A stretch of DNA of 35,623 nt from NCBI GenBank assembly GCA_001013295.1, contig LAZY01000062.1, positions 1 to 35,623 on the forward strand, read 5' to 3'. The notes under the pieces are model-generated. The model saw nothing but the letters and a program-made list of their open reading frames with translations. It made no database searches and was not told where the DNA came from. Of the stretch, positions 16,001-22,577 are shown piece by piece. Positions within the stretch are counted from its first letter, which is position 1, and each line of letters begins with the position of its first letter. Origin of the DNA: Chryseobacterium indologenes (GTDB lineage: Bacteria; Bacteroidota; Bacteroidia; Flavobacteriales; Weeksellaceae). The translations under genes and the position numbers were made by a program.

Positions 16001-18203
16001 TACCGTTTTTATTTAAGACTCCTTCATAAGTCGTGTCTCGAAAAGCTTCCAGTTCCTCAGGTGAGATATCAGAATTGCTCTGAAGAGAAGTATTAACGAT
16101 TTCATCTTTTTTGGAAAACAAGTACTTTAATACTCCTTTCTTTATTTCCGGTTTAGTCTGAATCCTATACTCTGAATCTTTTTTTGTTTGGTGGGACTGA
16201 ATGACCCGATCAGCCTTTTCAAGAATTTCAGATAGTTGTTCTTGATTAAATTTTTTTGGATTTTCGGATAATTGACCTTGTAGCTTTTTATATTTGTCAG
16301 TCTCCTTTAAAATTGCAAGTGATTTGAATTTTATATCATTAAGAGTAGAAAGCACTGCCCGAATCTTATTCTGAACCTCTACAAAATCAATTTCAGCTGT
16401 TTTTCCCAGATCACTTTTTTTGGCTGAAACTATATTGTCTGCTTGCTTTTCTGGTTCGAGGTTATCATATAACAAATCTTCGAAAAGGTTTCCTATCCGT
16501 TCAGTTTTCTTTACTTCTTGAAGCCTTTGTAACTGACTTAATGCTTCGTCCAGGTTTCCGTGAACGTAGAGTTCCATCCTTCCAAAACGATTCGGTTTTT
16601 CGCGGATTTCGCCCAGAATATTTTGGGGATTCCTTTCAAAATGGTCAGAAATGTTATGCGCGATTTTCTGGCTGTCTTTTCGAAGAAAAATAATATCAGT
16701 CCCAACCTTTGTTCCTGCGAAGGCTCCGGTCGGTAACCGGAAAGCTTTTACAAGCTCAGCATTTTTAAGGTTATTCTGGCGGTTCAGCCAGCCGGAAGGA
16801 AGAACCATTGCTAAGATTCCATCATGTTTCAAAACATCTAGACTACGTTTAACGAAATAGTCTTCGTACTTGGAAATTTTCGATTCCTCACCCAATCCTT
16901 TGTAGAAACCCCGATGCTCTCCATACGGGGGATTACCTATAATTAAATCATAATGCTGATATATTTCGTTTTTGTTTCCTTGCTCATCAATAAATTCTGT
17001 TTCAAAAGAACGAACATTAATAGACGCTTCGGGGTGTAGAATTTTAGCAATTTTTGCTGTAGTTTCGTTTATCTCAAATGCGGAAATACTAACATTCACT
17101 GGCAGGTCTTTGGCAGCATATAAAAAATTTCCGGTACCGACGCTCGGTTCCAAAACGGAAATTTCAGTCTGACCTTTGAATTGATCTTTAATAAGGTTTC
17201 TGACAGCATCTACGATTTTTCGGTCAGTATAATATTCGTCAAGTATCCCACGACCTTCCTTGGCTATCCCACCGCTTTTAAATTGACCACAAATGTCTTT
17301 TAATTCATCGGTAATCGTGATGCCTTCATTAATGAAGACTTCTTTACTCTCAGAAATAAAACAAGTTGCGGACACTACTTCTGGAACTTGTTCATTGGTC
17401 AGCTTTTGACCATTATATTTTGAAATGATACTTTCTAATTCTACCTCCTTTGTAGAAGTATCACTTATTTCGGAAAATCCTCTTTTGTATCTTCCTGCAC
17501 TGGGCGCAATTCTCCCGGATATGATTCGCCCCACGGAATGTTTTTGTTCATCATTCTGCGATTCTGCTGTGTCAATGGCTCTTCTTGTTGATTCTCCGGC
17601 TCTGAAATCGTCCCGCTCTGTGTCTCCAAATCCATTTCCAGCATTGTCGCTGCCCATATTTTGTCTGACTCCGTAATTTCTGTTATGTTGGGATTGGTCT
17701 TCATCACCAATTCCGACAAGGTGTTGTCCAGATGTTCCGGATTCCAAGTGCTTAGTTTCGGATAGTCCGCTTGATTTAGTTCTAGTCTCGGCATCTTCTG
17801 AGAGTTTTGTTTCTACTAAGTTAGAATTTATATTTTGTTGTTGCAATTTCTTTTCAAGATATGCAGTCAGATCTTTATTGCCATTTTGAGAAATTGCATA
17901 TACGTTTCGAATATCTTTAATGTTCTTTTCCTTATATTCCAGAAGGATTTTAAGCGTTAGCGCGTCTCCGGTTCTGGTGCCTTCAAAACAGAGAAAGATC
18001 TTTCCATCGAAATTTTGAAAACGGTTCAGGAATTTCTTGGTATTGGTAGCTGTGTTCAGCGAAACAAGCGTCCTGCTATTGGATTGTCTGTTAATTTCTA
18101 ACAATTTCTGGAATGACTTTACATCCTCACCTTTTGGAAAAAGGATCAGTTCATTTTTATTTCCTTCAATAATAGAAATGTCATTAATTATGGGCTCAAT
18201 CAT
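13062..18203 (-). CDS. N6-adenine methyltransferase / SNF2-type helicase fusion
   Basis: A 1713-residue DNA-modifying protein. Residues about 10-118 look like a TOPRIM fold (Ile-Glu-Gly at 12-14, Leu-Cys-Phe-Glu-Gly-Thr at 71-76, Lys-Asp-Leu-x-x-Tyr-Leu at 110-116) but the Asp-x-Asp metal site is replaced by Glu-Gly-Thr. The methyltransferase domain has an AdoMet loop (Glu-Pro-Ser-Val-Gly-Thr-Gly-Asn, about 350) and the catalytic Asn-Pro-Pro-Tyr at 424-427. The helicase half has Walker A Gly-Phe-Gly-Lys-Thr (Lys975), Asp-Glu-Val-His at 1120-1123, Ser-Ala-Thr-Pro-Phe near 1172 and motif VI Gly-Arg-Ala-Trp-Arg-Gln-Gly near 1450. No nuclease motif is seen. The methylase-helicase layout resembles phage P1 DarB, a protein that protects incoming DNA from restriction; that role is inferred. 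The gene begins within the last 8 bases of a lipoprotein gene. Confidence 0.9.
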   Translation of the reverse strand: MIEPIINDISIIEGNKNELILFPKGEDVKSFQKLLEINRQSNSRTLVSLNTATNTKKFLNRFQNFDGKIFLCFEGTRTGDALTLKILLEYKEKNIKDIRNVYAISQNGNKDLTAYLEKKLQQQNINSNLVETKLSEDAETRTKSSGLSETKHLESGTSGQHLVGIGDEDQSQHNRNYGVRQNMGSDNAGNGFGDTERDDFRAGESTRRAIDTAESQNDEQKHSVGRIISGRIAPSAGRYKRGFSEISDTSTKEVELESIISKYNGQKLTNEQVPEVVSATCFISESKEVFINEGITITDELKDICGQFKSGGIAKEGRGILDEYYTDRKIVDAVRNLIKDQFKGQTEISVLEPSVGTGNFLYAAKDLPVNVSISAFEINETTAKIAKILHPEASINVRSFETEFIDEQGNKNEIYQHYDLIIGNPPYGEHRGFYKGLGEESKISKYEDYFVKRSLDVLKHDGILAMVLPSGWLNRQNNLKNAELVKAFRLPTGAFAGTKVGTDIIFLRKDSQKIAHNISDHFERNPQNILGEIREKPNRFGRMELYVHGNLDEALSQLQRLQEVKKTERIGNLFEDLLYDNLEPEKQADNIVSAKKSDLGKTAEIDFVEVQNKIRAVLSTLNDIKFKSLAILKETDKYKKLQGQLSENPKKFNQEQLSEILEKADRVIQSHQTKKDSEYRIQTKPEIKKGVLKYLFSKKDEIVNTSLQSNSDISPEELEAFRDTTYEGVLNKNGKHHQYANFIDGKWVHDFYYAEGNIYKKLEQLEIDFKASFSEGYSEAQYLKQKALLESVLPKPKSIDEIYISPNHEFVHQFALGQVEKERYNYNTKLSEVVIVDYNLAEKFKDFVGTLSSDAFQGSSAWEVRQFVDNDTVTGSDKERNALIRERRKAAANDLFQKFIREELSDELRERFVKEFNRNYNNIHVPDYSRFPLFSKIHKNFKGQELRLTEVQKAGIGRLTTKGVGLLAHEVGFGKTLSGILSMHEAMERGNSKRPLIIVPNDSILKQWVETIFETIPDAKVNVLGNLGNDYDLSKFDNKNGEITIVTYEGFNNIGFSESITLDLSSKFSYISESELRSVNSISERDFQKEMEKIKEVEGKMKRGKIYDWEDFGFDHMTFDEVHNANHIVGKVRIEDRRFSSDFRSQNQQTSKLGINTWMAAQYIQEKYNGRNVTLLSATPFTNKLLEYYSILSLIANKRLEESGYFNANTFFETFMEADNDMEIDAKGDVKFKANVRRFKNNSLFQQLLSEFIDIKGEEDNPELVRPNKINKEYKIEQNDLTEEQYEQLTDNFDENEKGAILTHILNARLIAISPYLSPYYYGEFPSVDEFIENSPKLNETMNLIRQNKRDIPEAGQIIYSELAVAEFPRMKEYLVTNIGYKPEEIGIITGATTKSQRISIQNDFNIGKIKVIIGSEAIQEGMNLQENTTDLYLLSLPYNFTTLRQVEGRAWRQGNRHENVRVNFMLTNDSIDVFMLQKLQSKQARYLEAMKKGADVLDISDISTQELKTAIITNPETRANIEIELMKKKIESKKNKFLADSAFILRKYEGFTKVQQEVARAQHSYDRILGYSKETGENAEYWTDQLTNYQKAIDAAKALVTEVIEELAMKGVNVHEIEKQTKATEIKIAQLDKKLEDLPDIKIHLLVQYKKEKEKRMKTNKEIDFMKERNFENQVLFSITPKAEAHNASILLKKEEQKIGNLITDKDIKRTR

Positions 18204-18876
18204 TCTTACTTTGATTTACAAATTGATTAAATTCAAATAATTCTTTAGCCTCCGGATCCCAGTCTTTTCTCGTAATGAGTTGAAGGGTTACGAAAATATC
18301 AGTCTTCTTATTGTAAGAATCAATACGTTCAATCCTGCCGCAATAATCCTTTTCCGCATGCTTGTACAGTGAATAGGGTAGGATAGTGTCAGTAGGGTAA
18401 ACATAAAACCTAGTATAGTTCCAGGGAGAATTGATCTCGAAACGCTTGTATTGTTTCCCAAACAAAATGGTGTCAGATAATTTTCTTCTGTTCCTGTAAT
18501 TCGGAATCCATTCTTTTGAAAATACAGCACCTGCTTTCTTATCAAATACCGATAGCGGTTTTTGTTTGAGCCCGATCTCTGAAAGTATAGCAGTCTTTCT
18601 TTCGGAATCCAATGGATAATACAGAGAATCTATGATCAGAAATAGCTGCTTATTGATTTCAGGAAATGAGCGGTCCGGAACAATCTCGATCAGACCTTCT
18701 AACGAATAGCTCATTTTAGAGATATGAAAGCTCTGCATTTGATCCAGTCCTTTAGACGCATCAAAGTAGACATTCGAAATAATGTCGATTCCTCCTTTTT
18801 CGGATTTTATTTCTTTATGACAGGAAATTAAACCAAATAAAAGTGCTGCGGATAATAGTGTCAATTTTAATTTCAT
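18196..18876 (-). CDS. Predicted lipoprotein, 226 residues
   Basis: Function not recognised. The N-terminus is a lipoprotein signal: a lysine pair, a hydrophobic core, and the lipobox Leu-Ile-Ser-Cys with Cys19 as the likely acylated residue. The mature part has no membrane helix or catalytic motif and contains many aromatic and charged residues. It starts 13 bases after the T-run of an intrinsic terminator, and its stop overlaps the start of the methyltransferase-helicase by 8 bases, so the two are probably translated together. A surface or periplasmic lipoprotein coupled to a DNA-modifying enzyme is an odd pair; entry exclusion is one possible role for such a protein on a conjugative element, but nothing in the sequence proves it. 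Confidence 0.75.
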   Translation of the reverse strand: MKLKLTLLSAALLFGLISCHKEIKSEKGGIDIISNVYFDASKGLDQMQSFHISKMSYSLEGLIEIVPDRSFPEINKQLFLIIDSLYYPLDSERKTAILSEIGLKQKPLSVFDKKAGAVFSKEWIPNYRNRRKLSDTILFGKQYKRFEINSPWNYTRFYVYPTDTILPYSLYKHAEKDYCGRIERIDSYNKKTDIFVTLQLITRKDWDPEAKELFEFNQFVNQSKND

Positions 18877-18888
18877 CTTGTTTGATTT

Positions 18889-18919
18889 AAAAAAAGCGGC
18901 AAATCATCAGACTTACCGC
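18889..18919 (-). terminator. Intrinsic terminator inside the element's gene array
   Basis: On the minus strand a 7-bp stem GCGGTAA/TTGCCGC (18919-18913 and 18902-18896, one G-U pair) with a 10-base loop is followed by seven T's (18895-18889). It lies 24 bases after the stop of the 671-residue gene and 13 bases before the lipoprotein ATG. It should end or attenuate the long transfer transcript here. Confidence 0.7.
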
Positions 18920-18942
18920 CTTCAGATAATGATCAGGTATTA

Positions 18943-20958
18943 TTATCTTTTAATACTTTGCTCTTTCACATTGTTTTTTTCGTGCTTATTATCCTGTTCT
19001 AAACCTTCCAATGGCTTATTGCTGTTAAGCCGATTCATATCATTGTCATAGAGTTTAAGGTTTCTATTCTGGGGATCAAGAATAGCTTTTCCTTCTATGA
19101 CAGAATCATCCTGCTTAAACTTTACTTTGACTATATTCCCTTTCTCCAAGGATTTTATGGCAGTTTCTTTCCATTCCGGCTTATCGAAAATAAGGCCAGC
19201 TTTGTCGGCTATCTTATCGGTGTCTACACCATATTTTTTGTAGAAATTCTGGAAAAGGTAGTTTCCTTTATCGGTTTTGGGCTGATTGAAGTCAAATTGA
19301 ACAAAGGCAGGTTCTACCTGGTCGGTTTTAGGATTAAGAAATTCAATCTTCACACTTCGTCCTTCCAGAAGATTAATGGCTTCCTTCGCCGTAAAGCTGC
19401 TTTCCCTGCTCACCGGAAAATTGTGAGAGCGCTCTTCATTGTTCTCATTGGTCAATGTTGCCTGATATGAATTGAGGAAAATTCCGCCTCTTTCGGTTTT
19501 GTTGAATTTCAATGTAAAGTCAACATGGTTTCCAGGTGAGGCTTTGTCCGAACCTGTTTTTATTTCAAACTGCTGTTCTTTAGCATTGATCCCCTTTTCA
19601 AGATCTTTGTGAAGTTGTTCACCTTCACCGAAGCCAAGGTATTTCATCTGGTCTTTCAGGTACTGTACCTGGTCGAAATCTTTTTGTGTTTCCATCATGT
19701 TTGGATTTTGATTGTTAAATTTTATATCATTCGTTGTTAATATTCTGTACTGTGGAAAAGCATCTTCGTCCATATAAATATTAAGGATTTCGCCGCTTTC
19801 CAATAATTCATACGAAACGCCATATAGTGTTCTTTCCAATACTCCATAAGCTAACTCATATTTGTCATTTTTTGACATCACATGACCTTCGATGACATCC
19901 GGGATTTTGTCCAGTTGGTGTTCTGTAAGGGTATAATCTCCATCTGTTGTTCCGAATTCCTCTTGTTCTGCATAAGCTTTTCTTTGGTCTGCCGTAATCT
20001 CTAAGTTGTCCAGTATGAATTCGTTTTCCTTTTTTAATATCCTATAATTAAGTAGGTTTCTTTTCTCCTCTTCGGAAAGTTTTGGAGAGAGATTATTTTG
20101 AGCTGCTGATTCCTTTAAGTCCTTTTCGGCATCGCGTTTAAATTCGTCCAAACTTTTTGGAACATCATAAAAATCCTTCATACTTATCCATTCATTATTG
20201 CCATAAGGTGATCGACATTCCTGGGTTTGAAGGTCATAGCTGTAATAGCTATGACCATCTGGACTCCTAAGGGAACCACTTCCATCATCATAATCATTCC
20301 ACATCCAGCCTTCCGGAAGATCTGACGCCGAAATCATATTTTCATCCCAGTTTGTCTCATACGGACGTGCGACAGAATCCATTCCCGACCTTTTTAGCTC
20401 GGCTTCAAAAATGCGGTAATGATGAGCCTGTTTTTCATCAATTTGCGTATAGGTCAAACCACTACTCAGTTCAGTCTTCTTGCTCAATTCTTTAGCCCAG
20501 ACATCGGAGAGGAATTTTTGTTTATCTGCTTCGTTATCAGTTCCTCTATTCTTTTGAGAATGAATCTGCATAAATTTTTTCTCGCGATCAGAAAATTTCC
20601 GCTCACCATCATGGAAAAATATTTCCGGAGAAGTATTTTCCATTTCTTTTACAAAATCCTTATAGGCACGTGTTAGGGGAGTAATGTATTTAGCGTACCA
20701 GTTTAGGGCATTTGTAATTGCTGCAGGCGTTTGATCTTGATTAGTATAAAAGTCCTGTTTTTCAATATTCATAGGCCGCAAATCAAACGGCTCCGCATCC
20801 AGGCCATAATCAAAGGTATAACCGATAGCCTCGCATTCTTCCTGAAAAGCTTTGCAATCATTATAATCGAGTCCTAAGTGGGCGGCTTTTTCCTGCCAAT
20901 GGCCACAGACTGCTTTTAACTCTTCGGGCAGTAGGTCGTAATCTTCAAATAAATCCAT
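18943..20958 (-). CDS. Large acidic accessory protein of the conjugative element
   Basis: A 671-residue soluble protein, strongly acidic, without signal peptide or membrane helices. I do not recognise a catalytic motif. The N-terminal 65 residues (Asp-Leu-Phe-Glu-Asp-Tyr-Asp-Leu-Leu-Pro-Glu-Glu-Leu) form a compact, cysteine-containing helical unit. A middle part (about 205-260) has Trp/Tyr/Gly-rich turns. The C-terminal third has two beta-rich units (about 490-545 and 610-655), each with a Gly-x-x-Val-Lys-(Ile/Val)-(Glu/Lys)-Phe pattern; this recalls the DUF3945-type repeats found in proteins on Bacteroidota mobile elements, without certainty. It follows the 231-residue gene after 52 bases and ends just before a terminator, so it is probably the last gene of the transfer transcript. 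Function unknown. Confidence 0.75.
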   Translation of the reverse strand: MDLFEDYDLLPEELKAVCGHWQEKAAHLGLDYNDCKAFQEECEAIGYTFDYGLDAEPFDLRPMNIEKQDFYTNQDQTPAAITNALNWYAKYITPLTRAYKDFVKEMENTSPEIFFHDGERKFSDREKKFMQIHSQKNRGTDNEADKQKFLSDVWAKELSKKTELSSGLTYTQIDEKQAHHYRIFEAELKRSGMDSVARPYETNWDENMISASDLPEGWMWNDYDDGSGSLRSPDGHSYYSYDLQTQECRSPYGNNEWISMKDFYDVPKSLDEFKRDAEKDLKESAAQNNLSPKLSEEEKRNLLNYRILKKENEFILDNLEITADQRKAYAEQEEFGTTDGDYTLTEHQLDKIPDVIEGHVMSKNDKYELAYGVLERTLYGVSYELLESGEILNIYMDEDAFPQYRILTTNDIKFNNQNPNMMETQKDFDQVQYLKDQMKYLGFGEGEQLHKDLEKGINAKEQQFEIKTGSDKASPGNHVDFTLKFNKTERGGIFLNSYQATLTNENNEERSHNFPVSRESSFTAKEAINLLEGRSVKIEFLNPKTDQVEPAFVQFDFNQPKTDKGNYLFQNFYKKYGVDTDKIADKAGLIFDKPEWKETAIKSLEKGNIVKVKFKQDDSVIEGKAILDPQNRNLKLYDNDMNRLNSNKPLEGLEQDNKHEKNNVKEQSIKR

Positions 20959-21010
20959 TTAATATTTATATTTTATGACTTGATATAGAAAGCAGAAGGT
21001 TATGTTAGGT

Positions 21011-21706
21011 TTATCTTTTAAACTTCCGTTTTTCTTCTTGCTGTTGTTCCTCATCCTCTATCATTTGATTGGCATCTTCGTATAGATCTTTATCGTTGAC
21101 ATTAAGCTCGATTTTAGAATTACCACTTTTAGCCATTTGCTTCTCATCACCAGATATGTTGTTTACGGAATCGATCTCTCTGGAAACGATATTCATATCA
21201 TTTGAGATTTCTTTAGCAATCTGAGGGTGTTGGTCAATTTTGTCGTAGAGGAAGTTTTTAAGCTTTTGCAGTTCAATTTTATAGCGATTTAATTCCTGAA
21301 TGTCCTTTTTATCTGCGATTATAGCTGTGAGTGAGGCGGCATTTTTAATAAAATCGAATTCCACTATTTTCTCATTTTCCTTATCGAAAATGAAAGCCTT
21401 TTTTTCTATATTCCATTTGTCCGGTGATTTTGTTAAGTCTTTGATGTCTGTGTATTGAACTTTTTCTTTGCTGTTTCTGAGAATTTCCGAGAGGCTTTTG
21501 TCCCTTTCAAGAAAGATAACCTTCAGTTGGGTATTATTGTCGGTGAGCTGAAAAGTAGCACGATTCTTATTGTTGTCAGCGACTATCGTATAACCACTCA
21601 AAAACTTCTGGACATCATCAGCACTTAATTTTTTTGAAAATGTCAGGTCTTCGTCAATGATGCCGTAGGTTTTGAGGTCTTCAGTCGGTAGATTGTGATG
21701 TTGCAT
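21011..21706 (-). CDS. Conserved accessory protein (DUF4099-like)
   Basis: A 231-residue cytoplasmic-looking protein. It opens with Asn-Leu-Pro-Thr-Glu-Asp-Leu-Lys-Thr-Tyr-Gly-Ile and Leu-Ser-Ala-Asp-Asp-Val-Gln-Lys-Phe-Leu-Ser-Gly-Tyr, a pattern of short proteins common on Bacteroidota conjugative elements and similar to DUF4099. The middle is mixed alpha/beta; a helical stretch (about 130-185) follows; the last 15 residues are Glu/Gln/Lys-rich with a basic end. No enzyme motif is visible. It sits 31 bases after the M23 gene and 52 before the 671-residue gene in the same direction. A DNA-processing or regulatory role is possible but unproven. Confidence 0.7.
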   Translation of the reverse strand: MQHHNLPTEDLKTYGIIDEDLTFSKKLSADDVQKFLSGYTIVADNNKNRATFQLTDNNTQLKVIFLERDKSLSEILRNSKEKVQYTDIKDLTKSPDKWNIEKKAFIFDKENEKIVEFDFIKNAASLTAIIADKKDIQELNRYKIELQKLKNFLYDKIDQHPQIAKEISNDMNIVSREIDSVNNISGDEKQMAKSGNSKIELNVNDKDLYEDANQMIEDEEQQQEEKRKFKR

Positions 21707-21737
21707 AATATGATATTTTTATTGTTGACTGTATTTT

Positions 21738-22577
21738 TTAGTTCTGATACGATGCAGCAAGCAACTGATCAGCTTTGATGAGGTCATTGAGAAAATGTCC
21801 AGGGTTTATGTACTTTCCATTTTCCCTGACGGAAAAGTGCAGGTGCGCTCCGGTAGAGTTTCCGGAATTACCGCTTTTTGCGATGATGTATCCGGCTTTC
21901 ACCAATTCTCCGGCTCTGTAGTAGATTTCCGAAAGATGTAGGTAAGCCGTTTCAAAACGGCCGTAATGCTTTACTTTAATAAAATTACCTCCTCCTTTAC
22001 TGTCCCAGCCCGTTTCAGTAACCATACCGTCCATTACGGCATATACATTCTCGTAATGGGCTTTTAAGTCAATGCCATTATGTATTCTGGCTGTTCCGAA
22101 TACCGGATGCATTCTTGTTCCATACGGGGATGCAATAGAAATTTCACGGCTCAATGGCATCGCTATTTTGGAGAATGCTAATTCTTTAGAGCCATTTTCA
22201 AAAGCCTTTTTTGTGATTGATAAAGACCTTTTTTGTTCAACATTAACAGTTTGACTATGAAGCTGTAAAATCAGTGAATCTTTTATTTTTTGCATATTCC
22301 ATTTATTTCGATTTACTTCTGAACTTTCTTTGATGATAGCTTTTAAGGAGTCCAGTTCTTTTTTCAGCTCTGACCTGCTATTACTGTGAAAAATATTCTT
22401 CCAAAATTTTTTGCCGTTTTTTTGTTTTGATTCATTGATATCTCGAATGTACCTGTCTGTTATTGAATTGTCTGTTTTCTTTGGCAATACAGGTGTAAGT
22501 GTATTGAACTGACCAAACATGGACAGATGAAAAGAAAAAATCAATCCTGTTAAAAAATTTCTAGCTATTGATTTCAT
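21738..22577 (-). CDS. M23 peptidoglycan endopeptidase
   Basis: A 279-residue secreted LytM-type metallopeptidase. It has an N-terminal signal peptide (about 1-23), a basic/coiled linker (about 35-110), and an M23 domain from about 130 to 270. The zinc ligands are visible as His166 and Asp170 (His-Asn-Gly-Ile-Asp) and His247 in His-Leu-His-Phe; His245 and the Tyr-Leu-His-Leu histidine complete the site. These enzymes cut peptide cross-links in the cell wall; on a conjugative element they make room for the mating channel. The start overlaps the coupling-protein stop by four bases (ATGA), implying coupled translation, and all expected catalytic residues are present. Confidence 0.92.
   Translation of the reverse strand: MKSIARNFLTGLIFSFHLSMFGQFNTLTPVLPKKTDNSITDRYIRDINESKQKNGKKFWKNIFHSNSRSELKKELDSLKAIIKESSEVNRNKWNMQKIKDSLILQLHSQTVNVEQKRSLSITKKAFENGSKELAFSKIAMPLSREISIASPYGTRMHPVFGTARIHNGIDLKAHYENVYAVMDGMVTETGWDSKGGGNFIKVKHYGRFETAYLHLSEIYYRAGELVKAGYIIAKSGNSGNSTGAHLHFSVRENGKYINPGHFLNDLIKADQLLAASYQN

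Noticed and set aside
17465..17794. Second minus-strand frame of 109 codons within the methyltransferase-helicase
   Set aside because: Lies in another frame of a continuous 1713-codon gene, in the low-complexity Ser/Asp/Gly-rich linker before the methyltransferase domain; no motif seen.
13062..18203. Type ISP restriction enzyme or DISARM/BREX component
   Set aside because: A single-chain restriction enzyme would need a nuclease domain, commonly before the helicase, which I cannot find; the order methylase then helicase also differs. No other defence genes surround it.
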